A model generated the notes under the pieces. It had not been told where the DNA came from. It worked only from the letters and a program-made list of their open reading frames with translations, and did no database searches. This document shows, in pieces, positions 1-11,551 of a DNA stretch of 64,000 nucleotides. A program made the translations under genes and the position numbers. The stretch covers positions 45,688-109,687 of the forward strand of contig JAXMAR010000022.1 in NCBI GenBank assembly GCA_046350295.1, written 5' to 3'. Each line of letters starts with the position of its first letter. The first letter of the stretch is position 1. This stretch comes from JAXMAR01 sp046350295 (lineage in GTDB: Bacteria > Planctomycetota > Planctomycetia > Gemmatales > Gemmataceae).

Positions 1-290
1 GGCGGGATGCCGATGAGATCGAGATACAGCCGGCGCGCCAATACGCGGCGGTCGGCCGGGCCCAGCGGACGCAAGCCTTTTGCCCGGTGCTGGGCGGCAA
101 TGAACGCGTCGATGGGATTGGCCGGCGTGGCGCCGCCGCTCGGAAGCGCCGGCCGGACCACCGGCTTGAGATACCACGGCGTCTTGGCGTCACTCTTGCC
201 CGATGGCTTCGCCGGCTTGTCGGTCGTCTGGGCAGGAGAGGGCGAGGGGCAAAGAACGGCGACCAGCACGACCCACCGCAACAATTTCAT
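1..290 (-). CDS. DUF1549 (PSCyt2-type) domain protein, N-terminal fragment
   Basis: This is the first 96 codons of a gene that runs off the left edge. The start is the ATG at 290, followed by a clear signal peptide (MKLLRWVVLVAVLCPSPSP). Residues from about 62 read AFIAAQHRAKGLRPLGPA and then ARRLYLDLIGIPP. That is the characteristic opening of the planctomycete DUF1549 domain, which usually pairs with DUF1553 and with a DUF1501 protein. Such proteins are exported and often sit with sulfatases, as here. Their biochemical role is not established. A DUF1501 gene does occur in this window, but about 43 kb away. The domain call is strong; the total length is unknown. Confidence 0.8.
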   Translation of the reverse strand, partial: MKLLRWVVLVAVLCPSPSPAQTTDKPAKPSGKSDAKTPWYLKPVVRPALPSGGATPANPIDAFIAAQHRAKGLRPLGPADRRVLARRLYLDLIGIP

Positions 291-410
291 GGCGTCAATC
301 TCTCCGGCATGCGTGACCGCAAATCCATGGCGCCGCCGTTTGGCCGCCCTCCGCCGACTATTGCACAAAGTCCCCCGCCGATCAACCAGAAGCCGCTCCG
401 GATTCGCCTT

Positions 411-944
411 TCATTCCCCGCGACTGCGGCCGACGGCGAAGTCGACGCGCAACGATTCGAACGCCCGCCTTCGTTCCTCCGAGGGCTCGCTCGTCCCCAG
501 GGTCAGGAATACCTTGAACGCCGCGTGCCCGTCTCCGTCGAAGAACTGAATGCTGAGCGTCTTCTTGCCGGTCATGTGGCTCGGCTTGACCAGCGCGAAG
601 GCGGCGCCCAGGTTCGGCCAGCGGATGTGCATGTCGAGCGTCGGCGTCTGCACGTTGAAGAACTCTTCCCAGACCGAGAAGCCGCCGAACCGGCCCACGC
701 TCTCCAGCGTCGCCGCGCCGTTCGTCACGATCACGTGCACCTCCCCCAGGTCGGCCAGGCGCCGGATCAACTCCTCCCAGCGGCCGATGTCGAGCTCGGT
801 CGCCCAGCCTTCGGGCAGCGCGCGGACGACCTGCTCTTCCGGCGCCCCGAGACGGCGCGCCAGCTGGAGGAACATCGCGTTCGGCGCGCTTTCCAGGGCC
901 GTGCGGACGCGTTGGAACAAGTCAGCGGGGGGGAGTGAGGGCAT
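411..944 (-). CDS. hutX: HutX/ChuX-family haem utilisation carrier-like protein
   Basis: The protein has 177 residues from the ATG at 944 (MPSLPPADLFQRVRTALES). The reading frame extends further upstream, but that part has no family resemblance. The sequence fits the HutX/ChuX haem-carrier fold: an N-terminal helical segment (MFLQLARRLGAPEEQVVRAL), then GRWEELIRRLADLGEVHVIV, then an FGGFSVWEEFFNVQTP segment near the middle. Known members bind haem in the cytosol and help deliver it for iron release. Length is close to the family norm. No haem transporter genes are adjacent, so a haem role here is inferred from family only. Confidence 0.75.
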   Translation of the reverse strand: MPSLPPADLFQRVRTALESAPNAMFLQLARRLGAPEEQVVRALPEGWATELDIGRWEELIRRLADLGEVHVIVTNGAATLESVGRFGGFSVWEEFFNVQTPTLDMHIRWPNLGAAFALVKPSHMTGKKTLSIQFFDGDGHAAFKVFLTLGTSEPSEERRRAFESLRVDFAVGRSRGE

Positions 945-1200
945 GGTCAGTCCTTCAAGAGAAGCGGATAGTGGTCTGCGTGCGACGGGACGCCATCGCC
1001 CCAACTTCTCGCTGTGTTGCCATTCTAACAAAGTCCACCTTTCGTCACCCGTGGGCGGACGCCTTGCCGACACGCGGCGCTCAGGCAAACAAATCAAGTT
1101 TTCGCAAGCAAATCAGCATCGCTTGTTGCGAACCTCACGCACGCTGGTTAGGATGCCCGGGGCGGTCGCTGTTCGCGCCGATTTTCCTCAGGGCCTCGTC

Positions 1201-2595
1201 ATGACACGCTGCATTGTCCTCCTTGTCCTTGCTGGCCTGGTTTCACCGGCCCCGCTCGCCGCCCAGGCCAAGCGGCCCAACATCGTCCTCGTCGTCGCCG
1301 ATGACCTCGGTCTCGATCTGCCCTGCTATGGTAACAAGGCGATCAAGATGCCGAACCTCGAAGCGCTCGCCAAGCGTGGCATCCGCTTCAGCAAGGCGTA
1401 TACCAGCGTCTCCTCGTGCAGCCCGAGCCGGGCCTCGCTCTATTCCGGGCTCTACACCCATCAGAACGGCCAATACGGCCTCGCCCACCCGCCGCACAGT
1501 CAGCACATCCACCCCTGGGTGCAGGGGCTGCCGAACCTGCTCGCGACCGCCGGCTACTTCACCGGCATCATCGGCAAGTTCCACGTCATCCCGACCAAGA
1601 ACTTTTCCTTCGAGCTGGAGCTGACCAAGGTCAACCCGCGCAGCCCCGTGTCGATGGCCACCGGAGCCCGCGACTTCCTCAAGAAACGCGGCGCCCAGCC
1701 CTTTTTCCTCGTCTACGGCTTCACCGATCCGCACCGGGCCAAGAAGGGCTTCGCCAACGAGGGCTTCGAGAAGGACCCGGCCGAAACGCGCTACAAGCCC
1801 AAGGACGTGATCGTGCCGCCATTCCTCCCCGACCGACCGGAGGTGCGCGCCGAGCTGGCCGAGTATTACCAGTCGGCGAGCCGGATGGACCGCGGCGTCG
1901 GCGAACTGATGAAAGCGCTCGCCGAGGCGGGCGTCCTTGAGGAGACGCTGATCATCTTCGTGAGCGACAACGGCATCCCTTTCCCCGGCGCCAAGACCAC
2001 GCTTTACGAAGCGGGCACGCACCTGCCGCTCCTCATCGCCGGGCCGGGCGTTCCGGCGGGGCGGACGAACAACGCCCTGGTCAGCTTCGTCGACCTGACG
2101 CCGACGCTGCTCGAGATCGGCAAGGCGAGCCCGCCCAAGTACAAGCTGCCGGGGCGCTCGCTCGTGCCGATCTTCAAGGACGACAACCCGAAGGGCTGGG
2201 ACGAGGTCTTCGGCTCGCACCAGTTCCACGAGATCACGATGTACTACCCGATGCGGTCGCTGACGACGTCGAAGTTCAAGTACATCGTCAACCTCGACAA
2301 CGCCAAGGAGTTCCCGTTCTCCTCCGACCTCTGGGGCTCGACGACCTGGCAGAGCGTGCGCAAGAACTCCCTCGAATGGATGGGGGGCCGCCGCGTCTTC
2401 ACCTACATGAAGCGGCCCCGGGAGGAGCTGTTCGACTTGACGAAGGACCCCAACGAGTTCAAGAACGTGGCCGCCGACCCGGATTACGGCGACGTGCTGA
2501 CGAAGATGCGCGGCCGAGTGCAGGAGTGGCAGCGCGAGACGAGCGATCCGTGGATCATTCTGGGTCGCGAGGAGAATCCGGACTTGAATCGGTGA
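1201..2595 (+). CDS. Secreted sulfatase (type I, formylglycine-dependent)
   Basis: The 464-residue protein starts at ATG 1201 with a signal peptide ending near Ala-20/Ala-21. The sulfatase N-terminus follows: NIVLVVADDLG with the metal-binding Asp pair at 34-35. The activation motif C-S-P-S-R lies at 73-77, in SSCSPSRASLYSG. Cys-73 would be converted to formylglycine, which makes this an active-type enzyme. The later FVSDNGIPFPGAKTTLYEAG block carries the second metal-binding DN. The C-terminus has the usual LFDLTKDPNEFKNVA signature. Planctomycetes carry many such enzymes for sulfated polysaccharides; the substrate cannot be read here. A sulfatase-maturating enzyme is not in the window. Confidence 0.93.
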   Translation: MTRCIVLLVLAGLVSPAPLAAQAKRPNIVLVVADDLGLDLPCYGNKAIKMPNLEALAKRGIRFSKAYTSVSSCSPSRASLYSGLYTHQNGQYGLAHPPHSQHIHPWVQGLPNLLATAGYFTGIIGKFHVIPTKNFSFELELTKVNPRSPVSMATGARDFLKKRGAQPFFLVYGFTDPHRAKKGFANEGFEKDPAETRYKPKDVIVPPFLPDRPEVRAELAEYYQSASRMDRGVGELMKALAEAGVLEETLIIFVSDNGIPFPGAKTTLYEAGTHLPLLIAGPGVPAGRTNNALVSFVDLTPTLLEIGKASPPKYKLPGRSLVPIFKDDNPKGWDEVFGSHQFHEITMYYPMRSLTTSKFKYIVNLDNAKEFPFSSDLWGSTTWQSVRKNSLEWMGGRRVFTYMKRPREELFDLTKDPNEFKNVAADPDYGDVLTKMRGRVQEWQRETSDPWIILGREENPDLNR

Positions 2596-2638
2596 AGTGA
2601 GAGCGTTTTTCAGGTATCCTAGGAGGAGAGGAGTGACC

Positions 2639-2866
2639 ATGCAAACGGCGACTGTCGCAGAAGTCCAGGCGCGGCTGCCCGAGTTGCTCGAGCATATCGG
2701 TGCCGGCGAGGAGGTGCTTATCGTGGCCCAGGGCAAGCCGGTCGGGCGTCTCGTGCCCCCCGTGCGACCAAAGGGGATACCGATCCCTGGCCGTGGCAAA
2801 GGCAAGCTGGTGATCAACGCGGAGGATGACGAACACCTGAAGGACTTTGCCGATTACATGCCGTGA
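2639..2866 (+). CDS. Phd/YefM-type antitoxin
   Basis: This 75-residue protein starts at ATG 2639, just after a strong AGGAGGAGAGG ribosome-binding site. The N-terminal half (TVAEVQARLPELLEHIGAGEE, then VLIVAQGKPVGRLVP) is the classic Phd/YefM DNA-binding antitoxin fold. The C-terminus is the toxin-neutralising tail. It overlaps the downstream PIN toxin by four bases, the normal coupling of such modules. It probably represses its own promoter together with the toxin. Confidence 0.88.
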   Translation: MQTATVAEVQARLPELLEHIGAGEEVLIVAQGKPVGRLVPPVRPKGIPIPGRGKGKLVINAEDDEHLKDFADYMP

Positions 2867-3249
2867 ACCTGCTTTTGGATACTCACGCTCTGTTGTGGTA
2901 TTACCTGGACGATCCGCACCTGAGTCCGGCAGCAAAGGCGGCAATCGCTGATCCGGCCAACCAAATCTTCCTCAGTCCGGCGAGCCACTGGGAAGTCGCG
3001 ATCAAGTTGAGTACGGGCAAATACACTCTCCAGGTTCCGTTCCCTGTCTTCGTCCAGGAAGCGATCTTCGACAACGGGTTTCTGGTTCTACCCATCAACC
3101 CTGGACACACAGCCGAGCTGATCTCCCTGCCTTACCACCACCGCGATCCCTTCGACCGGCTCATCGTCGCTCAGGCGATTGCAGAGAGGATGGGTGTCCT
3201 GAGCGCGGATCCAGTCCTCGATCGCTACCCCATTCGTCGGCTCTGGTAA
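2863..3249 (+). CDS. vapC: VapC-like PIN-domain toxin
   Basis: The 128-residue PIN-domain ribonuclease starts at a GTG (2863) inside the stop of the antitoxin gene (GTGA overlap). The acidic active-site residues are visible: Asp-6 in MNLLLDTHALLW, Glu-44 in SHWEVAIKLS, Asp-95/Asp-98 in HHRDPFDRLI, and Asp-116 in LSADPVLD. Family members cleave tRNA or rRNA and are held inactive by the cognate antitoxin. Length and architecture are typical of the VapC group paired with Phd-like antitoxins. The module looks intact. Confidence 0.9.
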   Translation: MNLLLDTHALLWYYLDDPHLSPAAKAAIADPANQIFLSPASHWEVAIKLSTGKYTLQVPFPVFVQEAIFDNGFLVLPINPGHTAELISLPYHHRDPFDRLIVAQAIAERMGVLSADPVLDRYPIRRLW

Positions 3250-3266
3250 GGGGGCGCCGCGGCCGG

Positions 3267-3950
3267 TCAGATCCGCCGCAGCTCCAGGTTCTGCATCCCT
3301 TCCAACCGGTTCATCTCGTTGAGCAGAGCGAGCGGGGAGCTATCGGACCGTAAGCGCACGCGGTAGGTCATCTCGAGCGCGACGCCCTGGCGCACCGTCG
3401 CGGTGCTCAGCAGCTTGGCGTCCTCCAGGTGTCGAGCGAAGACGTGTTCCCAGGGACTGCGGTCACCGAAGCCGGCGCCGATGCGGATTTGCAGGCTCCA
3501 GTGCTCGGCCTCGCGCACGTTCAAGCCGGGAAGCCAGCGCATCGCGAGCGATGCGACGCCGACGACGCCGAGCGTCATGAGAGCCGCGAGAAGATTGGCG
3601 GTGCCGAGCGCCATGCCGACGACGACCGCGAAGATGACGAAGCCGGTGTCGCGCATGTCCTCGACGACCGTGCGGAAGCGGATGATGCCCAGGGTGCCGA
3701 CCAGGCTGAAGGCGAGGGCCAACTTCTCGCCGATGACTTGCGTGACGGCGACGATGAGAACGCACAAGAGGACGAGGGTGGAAACCAGGCCCGGGGAAGC
3801 GGGACCTGGGCCCCTTTGGGTCCAGACGTAAATGCAAGCGATGGCGGCCCCGAAGACGAGCGCCGTCGTCAGGAGGATGAACAGCCTATCGAAATCGCGT
3901 ACGGTGGGGACGTGGAAGGCCTTTTCGAGCCAATCGAGCCACTCGGGCAT
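3267..3950 (-). CDS. DUF4956 family membrane protein
   Basis: The 227-residue protein starts at ATG 3950, which overlaps the TGA of the upstream VTC-domain gene by one base (TGATG). It has about four hydrophobic segments between residues 25 and 150. These include the DUF4956 hallmark VGTLGIIRFRTVVEDMRDTGFV (split here as VGTLGIIRFRTV and VEDMRDTGFV). A soluble C-terminal domain of about 75 residues follows. DUF4956 proteins are regularly encoded next to VTC-domain polyphosphate polymerases, and the translational coupling here points to a joint complex. The molecular function is not established. Confidence 0.85.
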   Translation of the reverse strand: MPEWLDWLEKAFHVPTVRDFDRLFILLTTALVFGAAIACIYVWTQRGPGPASPGLVSTLVLLCVLIVAVTQVIGEKLALAFSLVGTLGIIRFRTVVEDMRDTGFVIFAVVVGMALGTANLLAALMTLGVVGVASLAMRWLPGLNVREAEHWSLQIRIGAGFGDRSPWEHVFARHLEDAKLLSTATVRQGVALEMTYRVRLRSDSSPLALLNEMNRLEGMQNLELRRI

Positions 3951-4774
3951 CAGCCGACCTCCCGGACCAGCGCCTCGCCGTGCCAGGCCTGCATCGCCGA
4001 GCGGTACTTGGAGAGCGGGATCGAGTTGAGGCCGAACTCGACGAGCAAACCCTTGAACAGGGCGGGGAGGACGCTGCCGTATTTCAGCTCCATCACCACC
4101 CGGCCGGGGAAGAGAGGTAGACCCGCGACCACCTCGTGGACCTGCCATTGATCGGTGGTGAGGCAGCTGAGCTTGCGGTCCATCGTCATGCGCAGGGGGC
4201 CTTCAGCGCTTTCGCCGACGAAGGCTTGCCGCTCGTAGTTGATGAGGCAGGCGGGACGCAGCCGGCGAAGCAGTAGACGTCGTTGATACCAGTGGCCGGC
4301 CCAGGCAGGGTCCTCGGGACCCGCGAGGCGAGGCAATTCCTGCTCCGCAACCTGGATGCGGCGCTTGGCGACGCGGTTGCCGTACTTGCGTTTCTGCTCG
4401 AGGAACACGACGGTGGAGCCGCCATAGCGACGGAGGCGGTACTTCTTGCGGCGATAGCCGGGGGAGCGGTGGAAGACGTCGTGCTGGGGGCTGTCGAAGT
4501 AGAGGCCGTGGACACGGTAACCGTGGTCGGGGCCGCAATAGGGATCGAGATGGAGATGGCTCAAGGCCCAGCCGGCGACGGCATGGGCCAGGTGATCGTC
4601 GAGCAGGAACTTGATCTCGTAGGCCGGCTCCTCGCGATCGTCGCGCAGAGACGGGGACAGGAAATCCGCGCCTCCCCAACAGAAGACGCCGTTGGCGAGA
4701 CGGCGGATGGCTTCGTCGGCACGTCCGGCGCCGGAGTCGCCGTCGGACGTCTTGGCTCCCTGTTCGTCGAACAC
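3950..4774 (-). CDS. VTC-domain polyphosphate polymerase-like protein
   Basis: The 274-residue protein carries a VTC domain. YEIKF at 52-56 begins the tunnel-shaped catalytic fold, and basic strands follow (RRKKYRLRRYG around 108-118, LEQKRKYGNRVAKRRI around 125-140). Conserved ELKY and SKYRSAM stretches lie near the C-terminus. In yeast Vtc4 this domain polymerises ATP gamma-phosphate into polyphosphate. Bacterial homologues paired with DUF4956 are thought to do something related at the membrane. The first 45 residues are unlike the family, so a later start is possible. It is co-transcribed with the DUF4956 gene. Confidence 0.82.
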   Translation of the reverse strand: MFDEQGAKTSDGDSGAGRADEAIRRLANGVFCWGGADFLSPSLRDDREEPAYEIKFLLDDHLAHAVAGWALSHLHLDPYCGPDHGYRVHGLYFDSPQHDVFHRSPGYRRKKYRLRRYGGSTVVFLEQKRKYGNRVAKRRIQVAEQELPRLAGPEDPAWAGHWYQRRLLLRRLRPACLINYERQAFVGESAEGPLRMTMDRKLSCLTTDQWQVHEVVAGLPLFPGRVVMELKYGSVLPALFKGLLVEFGLNSIPLSKYRSAMQAWHGEALVREVG

Positions 4775-5066
4775 GTCTCCCTCTCGGTGCGAGGCCGGCA
4801 GCCTTCCAATCTAGTAACCGCCGGTTCCTTGCTGCCGCCGCGCCCGGCAGCACTTTTGTGAAGTTTGTGTGAGCGTAGCAAATGATATGCCCCAAGGAAA
4901 GGGGTCTTGTCTTCCGCCAGGGCCGCAAAACCGAAAATACGGAACAAACAGGGAGCCCGTTCGCTCCAAAGAAAGTAATCTCTCAAGTGAGCTATTGTTC
5001 AGACACCCGGCCCTTCAACCGCTGGTGTCGGCTCGACGGGAACGGCCGAAAGGCCGTGACATTGTT

Positions 5067-6458
5067 GTGGGAAAATCGAACAGCTGGTTCTTTTCGAGGC
5101 GTCTCGCGGGTCGCCTGGTCCTGCTGGTGATCCCGTGCCTTTCGGGGCCGGCGCCGGGCCAGGACAGGAAGGACGCTGACATCCCGGCGTTGATCCGCGC
5201 CCTGGGTGGCGAAAAATACGGCGAGCGCGACGCCGCCATGCGCAGCCTGGAAAAGCTGGGCCCACCTGCCTTGCCGCACCTTTACAAGGCGCTGACCGGA
5301 AGCCTGGAGACGAGCCAGCGCGCCAAGTCCCTCATCCACAAGATCCGGGAAAAGCAAGCGCAGGACGCCGCCCGCGATCCGGCGCCCTTCGCCTGGGACA
5401 TCGACGATCAATCGCTGCTCGAGGTGTTGGAGGAGACGCAGAAAAAATGGGGCGTCCGCTTCGCCTATCGCGCCGACCGGGACAAGCTTGCCGCCGCCAG
5501 GATCACCCTGCGCACGACGCCGCTCCCTTTCTGGCAGGCCTGGGACAGGCTCCTGAACGCCGCCGGCCTCGTGGAATTGTTGCACGCCCCCGAAGCGAGT
5601 TATGAAGACGCTCTCGAGCCCTGGCTCCTGATCGCTAGGGAACGCCACGAATCCCCTGTCTTCAAGCCGGGAAAAACGCCCGCCTGGACTTCCGATTGCG
5701 CCGGCCCCTTGCGCGTTCGTTCTCTCGCGCTCGGGGAGAGAATCCTCCTGGAGTTACGGCCACGCCCCGGCAGCGGCTGGCTTTCTCTCGAAGACCTCCG
5801 CATCGCCAACCTCGTCAACGCCAAGGGGGAAACGGTCGCGCTGAGTCCCGACCTGCGCCGGGCGCATCAGGCGGCGCTCAAGAGCCAGCGCGGCGACTGG
5901 CAGCATCTGTTGCGGCGCGAGCGGCTGGACTCCGGCTCCCCCTGCGAAGCGATCGTGTTGTCCTTGCCGGGCGGCCCGTGGCGCGAAATTCAGGGCAGCG
6001 CTCTGGCCCGGCTCGTGGCGACGCACACCGAAAGCTGCGTGAAGGACGTGCTCCACCAGGACAAGGACCGCTGGGAGACGTTCGACGGCGTCCGCGGCAG
6101 GATCCTCGAAAAACGTCTCACGGACGAAAGCGTCCTCTGTCTACGGCTCCGTTTCGACAACTACGACAACTGGGTGTCCCATTACCCGGGCCAACCGGTC
6201 CGCAGACTCCGCACCGGCGTCGTCGTCTTCCTCACGCCGGGAGACATGGCCGCCGAAATGCTCACCGTGACCGACAAGCGCGGCCGGCCGCTCGAGCGCC
6301 TCAGCGTCGTGCCGGGCACATCGGAGGACGGCAAGGGGTTGGAACTGGAAGTGCGCTACCAGGGGCCGGCTGGGGGCGATGAAGTGTTCGATCTGTCGCT
6401 CCTGCACCAGCGGACGCTGACCGTGGAGTTTCCCTTCCACCTGCGCGACGTCAAGTAA
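5067..6458 (+). CDS. Exported planctomycete protein with STN-like segment, function unknown
   Basis: I chose the GTG at 5067 because it puts a clean signal peptide first (SRRLAGRLVLLVIPCLSG, cleavage near GPAPGQ). The frame is open back to 4869 but that part looks non-coding. Mature residues start with a HEAT-like helix pair (PALIRALGGEKYGERDAAMRS). Next comes a segment resembling the small secretin/TonB N-terminal (STN) fold: LEVLEETQKKWGVRFAY, then ITLRTTPLPFWQAWDRLL. The C-terminal 250 residues match nothing I recognise. Length with this start is 463 residues. Neighbours on both sides are divergent or convergent, so it is monocistronic. Confidence 0.6.
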   Translation: MGKSNSWFFSRRLAGRLVLLVIPCLSGPAPGQDRKDADIPALIRALGGEKYGERDAAMRSLEKLGPPALPHLYKALTGSLETSQRAKSLIHKIREKQAQDAARDPAPFAWDIDDQSLLEVLEETQKKWGVRFAYRADRDKLAAARITLRTTPLPFWQAWDRLLNAAGLVELLHAPEASYEDALEPWLLIARERHESPVFKPGKTPAWTSDCAGPLRVRSLALGERILLELRPRPGSGWLSLEDLRIANLVNAKGETVALSPDLRRAHQAALKSQRGDWQHLLRRERLDSGSPCEAIVLSLPGGPWREIQGSALARLVATHTESCVKDVLHQDKDRWETFDGVRGRILEKRLTDESVLCLRLRFDNYDNWVSHYPGQPVRRLRTGVVVFLTPGDMAAEMLTVTDKRGRPLERLSVVPGTSEDGKGLELEVRYQGPAGGDEVFDLSLLHQRTLTVEFPFHLRDVK

Positions 6459-6466
6459 CACGGCGG

Positions 6467-7471
6467 TCAGGTCGCCGACTCGCCCGCTTCCCAACCTTGC
6501 AGCATGCGCATGTAGTTCGCCCGCTCGTACGCTTTCGGATCGGCGCAGCGCTCCAGGCTCATGCTGCCGCGCATCTGCCCCAGCGACTCATACCCTTGCT
6601 GCTCGAGCCAGTCCGCCATGGCGTCGCGCACCCGGCGCAGGCGCTCCGGGCCGTGCCGCAACAAAGTGGAGACCATCTGCACGGCGTGGGCGCCGGCCAT
6701 GATCGCCTTGATCGCGTCGAGGTGCGCATGGACGCCCCCCGACACCGCCAGGGTGGGACGGATCCGCCCGGACAGGACGCCGATCCAGCGCAGGCGCAGA
6801 TTCAACTCGGCGGGGCTCGAAAGGTTGACACGCAACAGCTCGAGTTGCTCCACGTCGATGTCCGGCTGATAGAAGCGGTTGAACAGGACGAGCGCGTCGG
6901 CGCCGGCGGCCTCCAGACGCAGCGCGTAATTCGCGATCGACGAGTAGAACGGAGACAGCTTGACTGCGACCGGAATGTTGATCGAGTTCTTGACGCTGCG
7001 GACAATCTCCAACCCGCGGCGCTCGACGTCGGCCCCCGTCTCATCGAGACTGGTCGCCAGCTCGTAGAGGTTCAGCTCCAGACCGTCGGCGCCCGCCTCC
7101 TCGATGAGCCAGGCGTACCGTAGCCAGCCGCCCGGCGTCGTGCCGTTGAGCGAGGCGATGACGGGCACGCTGACGGCCGCCTTGATGCGGCGAATCTGCT
7201 CCAGGTACTCGCGTGGCCCCAGCTCGAAATCCTCCGGATCGGGCAGATAGGACTGCGCCTCCGGATTCGAGTACCGCGTCGTCATCAGCGAGCGCGTCAC
7301 GGCCAGCTCCTCGCCGACGATCTGCTCCTCGAAGAGCGAGCGCATCACGATCATCGGCGCCCCCGCGTCCTCCAGGCGCCGCACCGTGTCCAGATCGTCC
7401 ACCAGCGGTCCCGCGCCCGGAATGAGAGGATGCGGCAGCGTGAAGCCCATGTAAGTCGTGGAGAGATCCAT
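6467..7471 (-). CDS. Dihydroorotate dehydrogenase-like TIM-barrel flavoprotein
   Basis: The 334-residue protein begins MDLSTTYMGFTLPHPLIPGAGPL at 7471, the form used by the DHOD-like proteins found next to nifJ. Family features are visible: PVIASLNGTTPGGW, GLELNLYELAT (substrate loop), PVAVKLSPFYSSI with the FMN-contacting Lys, VSGGVH and GAHAVQMVSTLLRHG (phosphate binding). It lacks the usual pyr-gene context. Its same-strand position 190 bp downstream of pyruvate:ferredoxin oxidoreductase suggests a redox role with ferredoxin rather than pyrimidine synthesis. That role is inference. The gene appears intact. Confidence 0.85.
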   Translation of the reverse strand: MDLSTTYMGFTLPHPLIPGAGPLVDDLDTVRRLEDAGAPMIVMRSLFEEQIVGEELAVTRSLMTTRYSNPEAQSYLPDPEDFELGPREYLEQIRRIKAAVSVPVIASLNGTTPGGWLRYAWLIEEAGADGLELNLYELATSLDETGADVERRGLEIVRSVKNSINIPVAVKLSPFYSSIANYALRLEAAGADALVLFNRFYQPDIDVEQLELLRVNLSSPAELNLRLRWIGVLSGRIRPTLAVSGGVHAHLDAIKAIMAGAHAVQMVSTLLRHGPERLRRVRDAMADWLEQQGYESLGQMRGSMSLERCADPKAYERANYMRMLQGWEAGESAT

Positions 7472-7537
7472 TCTTGTCTCCTTGTTACATTCGCTACGCC
7501 GGCACAGAGGGACAACGAGAGTAGGAAAGGGAGGGTT

Positions 7538-7660
7538 ATGATTACGATTAAGATTAAGATTAGGATCAGAATGCTCGATGTTTCCTACGTGTCATAATCA
7601 TAATCCTAATCGTAATCTTAATCTTAAACGTAATCCTAATTCTTAATCTTGATCGCAATC
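7538..7660. repeat. AT-rich imperfect inverted repeat of GATTAAGATTA-type units
   Basis: Between nifJ and the DHOD-like gene lies a 120-bp island far richer in A and T than the rest of the window. It is built from six-base units of GATTAA/GATTAC/GATTAG type on the left arm (about 7541-7566) and their complements on the right arm (about 7592-7660). The arms could fold into a long imperfect hairpin. The position between two same-strand genes fits a terminator or mRNA-stabilising element, but the repeat structure is unusual for either. Confidence 0.65.
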
Positions 7661-11264
<3,604 letters not shown>

Positions 11265-11551
11265 TGCTTCTCTGCTCACGGGACTTCGGGCGAGCGAGGA
11301 CGCCGACGCGAAGACGCCGACGCGTCTTACCCTCATGCCGAAACATCGAGCGGCGACCTTCCCGACGGCATGCCTTATGCAAACGCGAAGCCAACGGCCG
11401 CACGGCAAGCAGGCTGCCCGTTTTCCTCCGGCTACAGGCGCTGTCGCCGCTCCAACGGGAAGCCGCCCCGGAGTTGTACGCCTTGCGCTTGCGCAGGGCC
11501 AGCGGTTAAACGGTTGATTCGACCAGGTTTCCGTCGTTTCAGGAGTGACTG
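11265..11551. other. Divergent intergenic region between nifJ and the octaheme cytochrome gene
   Basis: This 287-bp gap separates two outward-facing genes and should hold both promoters. I see no clear -35/-10 pair, no long palindrome and no coding potential that resembles a family. Confidence 0.4.

Noticed and set aside
1243..2817. Long minus-strand frame opposite the sulfatase
   Set aside because: The plus strand has the formylglycine motif and metal ligands; the minus frame has low-complexity composition.
7541..7660. Possible CRISPR-like short repeats
   Set aside because: Units are six bases and contiguous, with no spacers and no cas genes.
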